Origin: Cocos nucifera
Taxonomy: Eukaryota; Streptophyta; Magnoliopsida; Arecales; Arecaceae
Length of the DNA stretch: 64,000 nucleotides
NCBI GenBank assembly: GCA_006176705.1
Contig: QRFJ01005988.1
Coordinates: 1-64,000 of the forward strand
Direction: 5' to 3'
Shown piece after piece: positions 10,329 to 20,274 of the stretch; the stretch's first letter is position 1, and each line of letters opens with the position of its first letter. The notes under the pieces are model-generated. The model worked only from the letters and a program-made list of their open reading frames with translations. It was not told the DNA's origin and did no database searches. The translations under genes were made by a program, and so were the position numbers.

Positions 10329-11150
10329 TTGAGTCAGCAGAGAATACTTAGAAGAATAAAATTCAATAATCTCTGCTATCAAGATAAAATTCTAATAAAT
10401 TATTCTTTTCCTAAACCTTACAAAAAATCCAAAACAAAGTATTTTGATAAAAGAGCTAGAAAAATTTCTGAAGACAAGAGAGAAATAGCTCTTTTGAAGA
10501 GATATTCAAGAACTTTTCCCAGAAAGAATATTAAAATTGAATATCTTATTACAAATCATTGCCATTCTAGAAAGGATAGAGTGACCTTAATATATATCAA
10601 TTTGGAAGAATTCTATGGCGGTGAAGGATACTCTTACATTGATGAATCTGGTGATATCCCAATCTTAGAAGCCACTAGGAATTCTAAAAAAAAAGCTCCA
10701 TTAATTGATGATTATGAAGATTTCTTAGGATCTAATGATAAGCATGAAGTTCAAAAATGGTTCTGTGAAATCTTACTCAAAATTAGAGACTATCACTTTA
10801 CAACCAAAGTATTGATAGACTCTGGAGCTGATATAAATAGTATTAAGAAAAACTTAATTCCTTTAAAATATTTTGAGAAAACAACTCAAAATATTAGAAT
10901 GGTAAATGGAGAAAATCTTAGGGTAAGACATAAAATCTCTAATGTTCATGTTTGTGTAGGAACCACCTACATTCAAACGTCCTTCTTTTTAGTCAAAATC
11001 CTAAGTCAAAAAGTTATATTAGGAAATTCCTTTATAACTTCAGTAAAACCTTTCACTGTTATAGACAAAGGTATTATTACAAAGATTAATAATGTAAAGG
11101 TAATATTAAACTTCTATCTTGAAGAGTCTTTCTTCAACGAACTAAATTAG
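10329..11150 (+). pseudogene. V copy 1 polyprotein, protease region
   Basis: 273 codons open. The first 90 residues are basic (DKRARKISEDKRE, RYSRTFPRKN), as expected for a nucleic-acid-binding capsid tail, though no CCHC zinc knuckle is seen. From about residue 150 a retropepsin fold is legible: KVLIDSGADIN (active-site Asp-Ser-Gly), then VILGNSFITSV and PFTVIDKGI. The last phrases match the flap and C-terminal portion typical of Caulimoviridae proteases. The frame ends in TAG at 11148 but stays open beyond it in the same frame, so the stop is probably a C-to-T mutation. Compared with copy 2, a segment of about 130 bp just before the protease is missing. Function: maturation of the polyprotein. 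Confidence 0.6.
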
Positions 11151-11933
11151 GTAGTTGAAGTTAGATTCATAAATAAATTATCTCTTATAAATAAAGACTC
11201 CAAGAAAAACTTATCAAGTTTTTTTTTCAATCTACTAAAAGGAATTATTAAATTTATAGGAAGACCTATTAATATTAGGATAGACAAAACCATAAAAATC
11301 TATTATGAACACCCTTTTTACTATCCACCTTGCATCCTTGAAGAAATTAAGTTCTTACCAAAGAAAAATTTAATGAAAAGAATTATTCTCTGGATGTATA
11401 CCCTTTTCCACAATAAAATGATGACTATGGTTAAAGCCTTTAAATTTCAAAAATCCCTAGATCGGTACTACTTGAATATCTTTAACTTTTGTGAAATCTC
11501 CAATAAAAGATAAAAGAGTCATCTCATGAACTCCTTGGCGTGGAGAGTCCTGCATATTGAGGTAAGAAAGAATATCAATAGAAAGGTATATCATCTTTTC
11601 CATTTCGAAATAGCCTATCAAGATGTTTTCAAAATTATGTTTGATACTTTTAACCTAGCCTTAGAAAATATTTTAAGATAAGATGGAAAAAAGATGAAAA
11701 AACAAACTGCTAATCAATGGCAAAACATTTCTTCTGACCTTAAAAAGATAAATATAAATTCACTTCTCTATCCTTATAATCTTTATAGGGAAAAGATTTA
11801 TAAGAAGGTCATTCTAATTAAAATGACTATTTCTAAGAAAGAAAAGCTTCCTCTAGATCCAAATGAAGAAAACCCAATTCCCTCATTCTACAATCTAGGA
11901 CTTCCTCAGGAGACTTTTGACTTAATTAATTAG
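11151..11933 (+). pseudogene. V copy 1, unrecognised protein region after the protease
   Basis: Continues in the frame of the protease with only TAG/TAA interruptions at about 11148, 11511, 11679 and 11931, so roughly 260 codons of long-open reading. A reverse transcriptase is expected here in any pararetrovirus or Ty3 element, yet I see no YxDD box, no LPFGL-type motif and no RNase H motif. Content is Lys/Ile/Phe-rich, with phrases such as FYYPPCILEEI and NPIPSFYNLGLPQETFDLIN. The region is absent from copy 2 because element E starts at 42025. I do not recognise the family; the weak constraint could be a real extra domain or chance openness in AT-rich DNA. Confidence 0.4.
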
Positions 11934-12130
11934 ATATGAAAAACTCATCTCCTAGATCAAAAAAGGGATTTCAGAAAAGCTTTGACTACTCTAGCAAATC
12001 ATCTATCTGAAAGAAAATTATCTTTAATAAAAATAAAAGAACAAATATCATTGGTTGAAGGATAATCAAATCAAATTACTCCAGAACTAGTTACTCTCTA
12101 CCAAATCTACGATCTTGTAGAGACGCCAAC

Positions 12131-12622
12131 ATGGTCAAGCTAAAAAGGCTTGACCATCGGAAAAAGGCCCAAGAAGCACTAAATTCTGAGTTACTTGAAG
12201 ACATCCTTCAAAGAGCAACCCAGTCGGATGAAGTCAAAAGGCTACTAGAAGACTTACAAATATTCCTAATAAATGGTTGGAGCTATCCAAAGTTATATTT
12301 TCCATTGTTCAACATCTTTTCCATGAAAGAAGAGGTTAGAGCTTTATATAAAGGATTAATACAAATAATATCAGTAGACCCCTTTGCCAGTTTACATATG
12401 TTTCTAGTAGTAGCCAACAAAGTGCTCAATACAATTATAAGAAAATATCAAAGTATACTAAGAGTAATAATTTTTAATGGGCTAAAAATCAAGAAAATAG
12501 GAGAGATCATTCATCCCTTTCAAATTTATGAAGTCAGCATATTAGAGGAAGAAGACTATGTTGGGATAACTGAAAGAAACGGTGAAGAACTTCCAAAGCT
12601 TTTTTATTTCAAAGAATACTAA
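12131..12622 (+). CDS. V copy 1, intact 163-codon ORF of unknown function
   Basis: ATG at 12131 in the favourable context CAACATGGTC, open to 12622. The protein is mixed alpha/beta in appearance, charged at the N terminus (KLKRLDHRKKAQEAL), with a hydrophobic central part (SLHMFLVVANKVLN) and an acidic end (EVSILEEEDYVG). No signal peptide, zinc site or catalytic motif is visible. It is the one undamaged frame of this size in V, whose other ORFs carry several stops. It follows the protease region in another frame, as a separate small downstream gene of a virus might. I do not recognise it. Confidence 0.35.
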   Translation: MVKLKRLDHRKKAQEALNSELLEDILQRATQSDEVKRLLEDLQIFLINGWSYPKLYFPLFNIFSMKEEVRALYKGLIQIISVDPFASLHMFLVVANKVLNTIIRKYQSILRVIIFNGLKIKKIGEIIHPFQIYEVSILEEEDYVGITERNGEELPKLFYFKEY

Positions 12623-12709
12623 GAAAATTGTTATGTTGAAGTCTACCAAGAAGCCTAAAAAAGAAAAACTCAGAAATGTTGGAATGATGGATGAATTTGG
12701 ATAACTACT

Positions 12710-13030
12710 ATGATTCCCATAGAAATTGAAAGACAGATAGATTGGGGGAGAACATGGAAACCACTGTTGAAGATAGAAAACTATCCTCAAGAGGTTCAAG
12801 GTAGAATACTAAATCAAGAAAATATTCTCAAAAGAAGTCATCAATCAAGCTCTCCTGGTTTTGAAGAAACTTCTTCTAGCCTACTAAATACAAAACTAAA
12901 TTCTCCTAAGCATTCAAACTCAAGAGGAAATGAAGACCAGTTTATCGATATATTCACTTTCAACAATCAAGAAGCAATCTTTTCATCCTTTGAAGACTTG
13001 ACATCTTTTGAACTCAATCCACTAGGTTGA
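12710..13030 (+). pseudogene. V copy 1, last ORF remnant (106 codons)
   Basis: Same frame class as the ORF ending at 12622, separated by about 90 bp that include stops. The product is Ser/Asn/Glu-rich and low in complexity after residue 40 (SSSPGFEETSSS). It probably is the C-terminal continuation of the upstream ORF. No domain recognised. Confidence 0.3.
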
Positions 13031-13382
13031 GATGTAAAAAAGAAATAGAGAGAAAAAAAAGAAAAAAAATATTTTCTTACTAACCCTCTACCAAAACTTT
13101 GGTAGAATGTTTTCCTGTAGGTACTACTTTTAAAATTTGTTTGCCTCTCATAATAGCCAAAGAAAGATCACTACTCCAAGGCTGATAGAAGCTATCAATC
13201 AAGCTGCAAAAGAATTTCAAAAATGATAAGTAACAGCCTACAGTACTCCTAAAATGATGCATAACAATCTACAGGAAGATTTCTGACAAGCACAGCTACA
13301 AGAAGATTCTCTGATAAAAGTAACTATAGAAAAAGACAGCTATAGGAAGATCTGTACTTCATTCAGTCTCAAATCTATGGAC
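13031..13382 (+). other. V intergenic region before its promoter
   Basis: A purine tract of about 35 bases (13035-13069, AGAAATAGAGAG followed by A/G runs) could prime plus-strand DNA. A near-perfect palindrome CTACCAAAACTTTGGTAG lies at 13088-13105. Three imperfect direct repeats of the type AGCTA(C/T)A(A/G)GAAGAT lie at 13267, 13294 and 13338. Element B interrupts the region at 13383; V resumes at 29324 with the promoter. Confidence 0.45.
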
Positions 13383-13678
13383 TATCAGGAATATGTGCTC
13401 TTCCCACATGGATCAATATGGCTACTGGTCATTAGCCAAGCAACAAGAAAGAACCTCTCAAAGATTAATGTGAAAGCATGATCAAACAATTCAAGGAATA
13501 GAGAAGGAGGGAAGAAGAGATTTTTGGGAGAAAAGAGCTTTTATTAAGTATATCTGAGTCTCATTATGACCTTGACCTATTTTCAGTATATATATTTTTC
13601 AAAGGATCAAGCCCAAGCTCATAGAAAAACTCTCCAAAACCAAACAACCCACGTACATAAAATAATAATCCACAAAAA

Positions 13679-13880
13679 CTGAGCTGGCCCAATTTCAGAC
13701 TGAGCCGGCTAACCTGCGATTGGATTGGCTCAATCCCAAACTGAGCTGACCCAGTTGTGTACCATGCCAATAGCCCAAAAATAGTACTTTTTATCTAAAT
13801 TTTTCTTTAAGATAGCCGACCTAGTCCTAGACTAAGCCAGCCCAGTTTTCAACTTAGCCGGCTCAGTATTAGGGTGAGCC
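13679..13880 (-). repeat. Palindromic module array in U3 of B 3' LTR
   Basis: Degenerate copies of ACTGAGCCGGCTCAGT at about 13679 (ACTGAGCTGGCCCAAT), 13699, 13740 (ACTGAGCTGACCCAGT), 13829 and 13853 (ACTTAGCCGGCTCAGT), plus a half copy near 13875. They lie about 90-290 bp upstream of the minus-strand TATA box, the usual place of LTR enhancers. The other LTR has the same array (about 29014-29215). Confidence 0.65.
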
Positions 13881-13972
13881 GGTCTAGTTTCTAAACTTTA
13901 CAAGGAGAGCTAATTTCTCTTCCAGCTCACTTCCATCTTTTCATGACCTATCTTATCATGTTTTCAAGACTT

Positions 13973-13977
13973 GAGAG
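13973..13977 (+). other. Target site duplication of element A, left copy
   Basis: GAGAG precedes the LTR start TGTTAGATAT at 13978 and recurs at 24368-24372 just after the 3' LTR. The undisturbed site is seen in the other B LTR (CAAGACTTAGGAGTGCCAC, about 29293-29310). Confidence 0.85.
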
Positions 13978-16256
13978 TGTTAGATATATGTGCCCTAGAA
14001 GCCAGAATTGGCTGACACTTGTAATACACTTCTAGGGGCAAAATTGTAATTTTGACTATAATTAATGAAATGGGTTATTTTCTATCACACATGTGTATTT
14101 AGTGTCTGTGATACATCCTTTGAGTTAATGGTAATGATAATTCATATTTTCAAGAGTTGAAAATTTAAGACATGAATAATCATTATTAACTCATAAATAG
14201 CTCCCGACCATAGGATCATCACGAGGATGGTGATTAATCCGGAAGGTTGGTGAACGATCGCTTCTCTTTAGTAGATGAGTCTTGAGTCTACGGTGTGGAG
14301 ACACCGGAGCGAGAGTACAGGTACTCGTTAGAGAACGAGGGCACTGAGCGTGACCACCTCGAGTAGTCATTAGGGAGTCTACCTTCTCGTCAATGACTGA
14401 CTCGATGCTGCAGTAGTGTGTCTGGTTCTTTGACCTGAGATGCATCGGCAGTTCACCTTGAGGGTGTTATAGTTTGACTACACCATTACTCGGTCTCCTA
14501 GCCATATGGAACCCTGAGGTGTATGTTGGCTATAGCATGTTCATTGTAGGAACTGGATTGCATCAAGATGGAATCTATCTACCTCGGTGGTAGAGGAGTA
14601 GCCCTATGATGATCATGAGAATCAAGTCCAGAAATCCATGGCCATGGTAGAGTGAAATAATAGAAAGAGTTTCTATTTAGATTTTCACATTGGACTCGAA
14701 TCGAATGATTACATCATATGACAGAGACTAGGGTTTGACGAGTTCACCTTAACCCTAATCTGATCGGGGCTCAAGATAGAAGAACTTAATCACACAGGTA
14801 GCTGCACCAAGAGGTTCGCATTCAGCTCTGATGGGTTGCCACCATATACTGCTAGGTGTCACTGGTGGATTTTGGGAGCAATTAGAATGATTTAGATGAT
14901 CGATCATTCTAGCTGTTCGAATCAGAAGAGTTCTGATCCATCGAAAGGAGTTTCGATGATGTCTATGATAGAGATCATGACATATCCCATTACCATACAG
15001 AACTGAACCTAACTGGGTCACACAAACAAGGGTTTGAATCTGGTGATCATCAATTGAACTGATCTAGTTCAATTGATCTGAATGAGATTCAATTAGGTTC
15101 AAAGAAATCGTGCTAGCACTCGATTGAACCTAACGTTCTTCTTTTACTATCATAAATAAGTTGTCCTGACTGAGCCAAAGGAGTTTGTGCTCAATCAGAG
15201 GCCTTCATATGGTCTGACTGGAGGTTGTCCAAGTCAGAATAGGTTGTCTTATTTGTAAGACATTACCTGCCATTTTTGGTCACCTGCCATTTCTTGTTCT
15301 TTGACTTTGGTCAAAAGTCTACCTTTGACTGGTCAAACGTTGACCATTCACCCTTTGACTTTTGACCACATGTCATGCACCTATTGGAGAGCTGGTGGGG
15401 GCTTGTCCCCCTGCCAGAACCTGGCAAGGAGAAGGGCGCACGCCAAGGGTGGCGTGAGCCCAAGTAGGAGGCGCCTAGGAGTCCTTGTTGGACAAGGACT
15501 CCACCTCCCTTTAGGATTCCAATTAGAGTTCTACTAAGAATCCAGTTTGACTGGTCTTAGGCGCCCTCTAAGGAGGAATCCAGGGGTCTCTTTTTCAACC
15601 AATCAGATTTAGATCTGATTTCACAAAGGGTTGTGATTGGTTGAGAGGAAGAGGAGTTGGATCACAAGAGGTCTATAAATAAGACCCTGCGCCCAACCCT
15701 AATCCTAAGTGAATTCAATAGAGATTTCCCACGTCCAAGGCTGCCTCTCCCCTCCTTCTCCATGCCATACTCTCTTCTCCCCTTGCTCTCCACGTCCAAA
15801 AGTGTTTTGGACTTAGTTTGGTGCGATTCAGATCAAGGAAAGGCGATCAAAAGCAAGAAGGCTGCGCTGCTGCAAAAGGACGACTGCAGATCTTCAAAAG
15901 AGTTTTGAAGATCCTCCAGATCAGATCCAGATCTGATTTTTGGAGGTGTGATAGAGAAGAAGAGGTTCTCCAGATCCAACCCGAGTGGATACCGGTAGAG
16001 GCCAGGCGCTTGCGTGGCTAAGATCCAGAACCTTCCGCTGCAATCAGGATCATCTACAGGGTAATAGGATTACCCAAATCAGGTAAATTGAATTTGATTT
16101 AATTTATCTTATTTTATTTTATTTATTAAAATAATAAGAATCAGATCTGAAACATATCAAGATCTGATTAAGGATCAAGAGAAAATTTTTGAAATATATC
16201 TCTTGATCTAATCAGATCTGGACGAACCTGGACCGGGAAATCAGGATTTCCCTTCA
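13978..16256 (+). repeat. 5' LTR of A (2279 bp)
   Basis: TG at 13978, CA at 16255-16256 (TTTCCCTTCA). TATAAATA at 15674-15681 in AGGTCTATAAATAAGACC, leaving a transcribed LTR part of about 550 bp. Open frames at 14191-14445, 14755-15021, 15301-15537 and 15657-16021 recur in the 3' LTR only because the LTRs are duplicates; they are not genes. Confidence 0.95.
15674..15681 (+). promoter_or_regulatory. TATA box of A 5' LTR
   Basis: TATAAATA; conserved in the 3' LTR (23786-23793) and in the LTR fragment at 5226-5233. Transcription of the element RNA would start about 30 bp downstream. Confidence 0.7.
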
Positions 16257-16258
16257 AC

Positions 16259-16270
16259 TGGTATCAGAGC
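16259..16270 (+). promoter_or_regulatory. Primer binding site of A (initiator tRNA-Met)
   Basis: TGGTATCAGAGC, a perfect complement of the 3' end of initiator tRNA-Met, two bases after the LTR end. Confidence 0.9.
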
Positions 16271-18128
16271 CATGGTTCTAAAATTGTTTAGATCTGATTT
16301 TAATTTTATTTTAATTAAAAATAATGTGATTTCAGATGTCACATGAGATGTGATCAGATCTGAAATCAGAAAAATTAAAATTAAATGATTTGGATCTAAG
16401 AACATGAAGATATGCATGACTAGTTCTAGAATAGAATAGTTCTATAGAATAGTTTTGCATGTCTTTGATTTAATATGATTAAATCATATTTTAGATCTTC
16501 TTATTTACTGTTTTCTGATATTATAAGTGTTATAATAACATCTGATAAACAGCAAATAAAAATTATTTAATTTTAAATATCATATGAGATATGATAGATG
16601 CATGACTAGACTAGTTGTAGAATAGTTCTACATAATTGTCTAGATTAGAATTTATTTTGATTAGATCAATTTAAATCTAATTTTTTAGATTATTATGTGA
16701 TAATTTAGATCTGAAAACATGCATGATTTGATACATGAGATGTATGCAAAATATGCCTTGATTAGATCTAAATTTGTATATGAGATATATGATATAGATC
16801 TATAACTGTTTTGTAGATTTACATGTTCCTGATTAAGGCGTTCCTCTTGGCCGTCCGGTCATAAGAACGAAGAAGGGTTTAAAGGCCCTCTCTTCCCATT
16901 CGATGGGGTGTTCTTATGACGTGTAGGGGTGCTGCGTGTTCGTCCTTAATCAGAAACCCAAAACTTACTTTCTGCAAAACCCTAGATCCTGAAACCCTAG
17001 GATTTATTGTGCATATTTTGTTTATGAACCCAACTTAATTAAGAATTAAGTTTATGGAATATTCAATTAGGTCTAAAATTGAGAATTTCAGATCTAAGAC
17101 ATATTCATAATACTGGGTTCGGGCTTGGGTAGCTCAATTAGGTCTAAGCGGTTGATCAAACCGAATCAAGAGTTGGTTAGATGGGATCAACAATGCTTAA
17201 ATTGACCAGCCTAATAGGATTAAGTCTGGGTCAAGATCGAGTCACGATCAAGCAAGACCTAATTAGGCTCAGAGGTTAGAGTCTGGATTGTAGGCTAACC
17301 CAATTGGTTCTGACTCAACAATTTGGTGTCTAAGGTAAGTTTGGCACAGACGACCGACTGGTTTTTAATTGGAAGCTACTCGACCTGAATGCGTTCTTGT
17401 GCGAGTTAACGGCATATTCCTTCCACCGGTCTCACTTACCTGGCCATATCTGTTGACACAGTTCTGATCTGAGGTGGTCAATAATCCGAGCTGACCCATG
17501 CCACTAGGTTAGTCATAATTGTTATGACTAAGCCAAGTCTAGTTTAATGAGACCTGAATCAATTCTCCCTAAGAAAAGATTAAGTCCGAGGTCTTCCACC
17601 ATTGTAGACGTGCGGGCCCTTCCCGGGGTTGATTGTTCTCGGCTGGATACAGTGGCTCAGTTGCACCGGGAAGACGCAACCATGTCTATTAGGCATTGGA
17701 TGCTATGGGCTGGAGGATGAGTTGGGCTCAATATTCCGGATACGGTGAGAGACCCAATTAGGAACCCAGTCTATGCAAATGGTGGGTCTGACTTAACTAA
17801 GGAGTGGATCAATATTCCGGATACGGTGAGATTCATGAATTAGAGACCAAGTTTGGGTGCACCATGATTAGAGAATCATTGAACAAGAGTTGTTCACTCA
17901 TTGGCTAACCCATCACCAATAACTGTTAGGTGAGGTGATGAGTCAGTTGGTGAGACCGCACCACCCACTAGAAATCATCAATCGCGGAGATTTTCGCATC
18001 TCTACAGAGGGAGTGTAGGGATCCGAGAAAATAGTGGGAGCTAATTTGTTTAAAAATAAAATCCCTAAACAAATTGGTCAAGTCAAAATTACAGTATCTA
18101 ACTAGAATCTTTGACTCTCTACAGGAAA
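16271..18128 (+). other. Leader of A between primer site and gag
   Basis: About 1.86 kb without coding potential. The first 550 bp are AT-rich with repeated AGATCTGA-type words. A strong nested stem lies at 16829-16953. Paired phrases CAATATTCCGGATACGGTGAGA occur twice (about 17732 and 17809), as does GGTTTTTAATTGGAAGC-like text shared with the leader of element C (46227). RNA dimerisation and packaging signals of retroelements usually lie in this region. Confidence 0.6.
16829..16953 (+). ncRNA. Candidate structured RNA element in the A leader
   Basis: Outer arms CTGATTAAGG (16829-16838) and CCTTAATCAG (16944-16953) are perfect complements. Inside them GTCATAAGAAC (16858-16868) and GTTCTTATGAC (16910-16920) also pair perfectly over 11 bp with a loop of 41 nt that has further GGG/CCC pairing options. 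It is a cis-acting RNA candidate, not a separate gene. Confidence 0.5.
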
Positions 18129-19104
18129 ATGTCTGCGTCCAACCCACTGGCACGTATCCTAGACACACATAGACTGACTGGACCCAATTATAAAGATTGG
18201 CTCAGGAACTACAAAATTGTTTTGGGTTCAGAGAAGTTAACACATGTTTTGGACCAGGACCCTCCCACCTTACCAGCTCGTCCATCCACTGAACAGAGAG
18301 CGTCTCTGGAAAAATGGATTGACGAAGATAATAAGGCCAGATACTACATGTTGGGCTCGATGTCTGATGAGCTCCAGCGCCAACATGAAGATATCGGGAC
18401 TGCTCGCCAAATGTTGGCTCACCTGCAGGAGATGTTTGGTGAACAGAGTCGCGCAGCCAAATATCAAGTCACGAAATGACTTTTTAAGGCTAAGATGCGT
18501 GATGGGCAGTCAGTCCAAGATCACTGTCTGACAATGATCAAGGACATGGAAGAGCTTGAGAAGCTCGGTGTGAAGTTGGACTTGGATTTGCAGAACGATA
18601 TTATTCTGCAATCCTTGACTGATGCATATGGGCAATTCATCATGAATTACCACATGCATAAACTTCAGAATTCCTTGGCCGAGTTGATGAATATGCTGGT
18701 TACCGCTGAGCTTTCTATGAAAGGTTCTAAAGGCTCAGTTCTTGCTATGGAACGGACTTCTTCCAAAAGAAAGTCTTATGGAAAGAAAAAGAAGTCTGTG
18801 AAAAAGCAAAAGGTAGAAGGATCAAAGAAGAAGAAGGCAGAACCGAAGAAGAAGGTCGATGGCAAAGGAAAGTGTTTCCATTGCAACAGCGACGGCCATT
18901 GGAAGCGGAACTGCCCTACTTACCTGGCCACCCTGAAGAACAAGAAGGAAGGTCCTTCTGGAGGTATGCTCGTTATTGAGTCTAACCTTACGGTTTCTTC
19001 TGCATCCAGTTGGGTGCTTGACTCTGGTTCTAGTGCTCATCTGTGCACTTCTATGCAGGGTCTTGAGGATAGCAGGAGGCTGAGGGATGGAGACATGATC
19101 CTAC
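18129..19104 (+). pseudogene. gag-pro: gag and protease of A, one nonsense codon, then a frameshift
   Basis: Start ATG 18129 (GAAAATGTCTGCG). Residues 1-116 form the Copia gag N-terminal domain (LTGPNYKDWLRNYKIVLGSE), interrupted by TGA at 18477-18479, after which the same frame continues to 19115. A basic linker (KKKKSVKKQK) precedes an intact CCHC zinc knuckle, CFHCNSDGHWKRNC, and the protease active site WVLDSGSSAHLC. An extra T near 19109 (CTACGTGTTCGG where CTACGTGTCGG is expected) shifts the frame within the protease. Gag packages the element RNA; the protease would mature the polyprotein. A copy without the TGA and the inserted T would read through into integrase. Confidence 0.9.
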
Positions 19105-20274
19105 GTGTTCGGTAATGGAGCAAGAGTTGCTGCAGTAGCCGTGGGAACATACCCTCTGCGATTACCATCTGGTTTAGACTTAGTTTTAAAAGACTGTTAT
19201 TATGTGCCTGCAGCTAGCAGGAATTTGATTTCTGTTTCATGCTTAGCACAAGAAGGTTATGTGATCACCTTCTTTAAGGACCATTGTAACATTCTTTATG
19301 AAAGAAATAAAATTGCAAATGGTTTCCTTGTTAATGGTCTTTATCAGTTGCATATTGATGTACCTGTTTTAACTATCGAGCAAAACGTGAATGCCAAACG
19401 ACCTAGGGATAGTCCAAACGACAGATATCTATGGCACCTGAGATTAGGTCATATAGCAGAAGATAGGATTAACAAATTGGAGAAAAATGGGCTATTGAGT
19501 CCATTGACTTTTGAGTCATATCCAACTTGTGAATCTTGTCTTCAAGGCAAAATGACTAAACTCCCTTTTGTTGGACATGGGGAGAGGGCCACAGATCTCC
19601 TTGCCCTAGTACATACTGATGTGTGCGGCCCATTCGATGTGCCGGCTAGAGGCAATTTTGTCTACTTCATTACCTTTACCGATGATCTGTCTAGGTATGG
19701 GTATGTGTATCTTATGAGACATAAGTCTGAAGCCTTTGAAAAGTTCAAAGAATTCAGACATGAAGTAGAAAAACAAACTGGAAAACCCATTAAGGTTCTT
19801 CGATCAGATCGAGGAGGTGAATACCTTAGCCGGGAATTCCTAGACTATCTTAAGGAAAATGGCATAGTCTCTCAATGGACTCCACCAGGAACACCTCAAC
19901 TCAACGGGGTTTCAGAACGGAGAAATCGGACTCTATTGGATATGGTTCGATCCATGATGAGCTTCACAGACCTCCCAGATTTTCTTTGGGGACATTCATT
20001 ATTAACTTCAATCTATTTACTGAATAGGGTTCCCTCTAAAACCGTTCCTACCACACCGTATGAGATATGGCACGGTAAGAAACCAAGTCTGAGTCATCTC
20101 AGAATTTGGGGTTGTCCGGCTTATGTCAAAAGACAACAAGCGGACAAGTTAGAGTTTAGGTCCTTTAGAGCTCGATTCATAGGATATCCTAAAGAGTCAT
20201 TAGGATACTATTTCTACATTCCAGAAGACCACAATGTGATTGTGAGTCGACATGCCATATTTCTTGAAAAATAG
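19105..20274 (+). pseudogene. int: Protease end and integrase of A
   Basis: 389 codons open. It begins with the rest of the protease (GNGARVAAVAVGTYPL), then the GAG-pre-integrase zinc domain (LWHLRLGHIAEDRI ... CESCLQGKMTK) and the integrase core with all three catalytic acids: HTDVCGPF, LRSDRGGEY and NGVSERRNR. The C-terminal part keeps GYPKESLGYYFY. The frame ends at TAG 20272-20274, where the expected codon after FLEK is GAG for Glu; reading continues in the same frame into RT. Function: insertion of the DNA copy into the genome. Confidence 0.9.

Larger units (their letters stand above)
13383..13977 (-). repeat. 3' LTR of B, part 1 (remainder at 24373-24391)
   Basis: Aligns with the 5' LTR at 28729-29323. 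It contains the minus-strand TATA region (TATATATAC-like, 13586-13596) and, upstream of it at 13679-13880, the palindromic module array. Element A is inserted at 13977/24368 with duplication of GAGAG; the last 19 bp of the LTR (to GAGCTCACA, 24391) follow A. Confidence 0.85.

Noticed and set aside
14191..15021. Minus-strand frames of 84 and 88 codons that recur almost unchanged at 22303-22557 and 22867-23133
   Set aside because: The repetition reflects the two LTRs of A, not conserved protein genes; no domain or start context supports them.
15301..16021. Plus-strand frames in the A LTR (also 23413-24133)
   Set aside because: They lie across the LTR promoter and transcribed LTR region and are duplicated only with the LTR.
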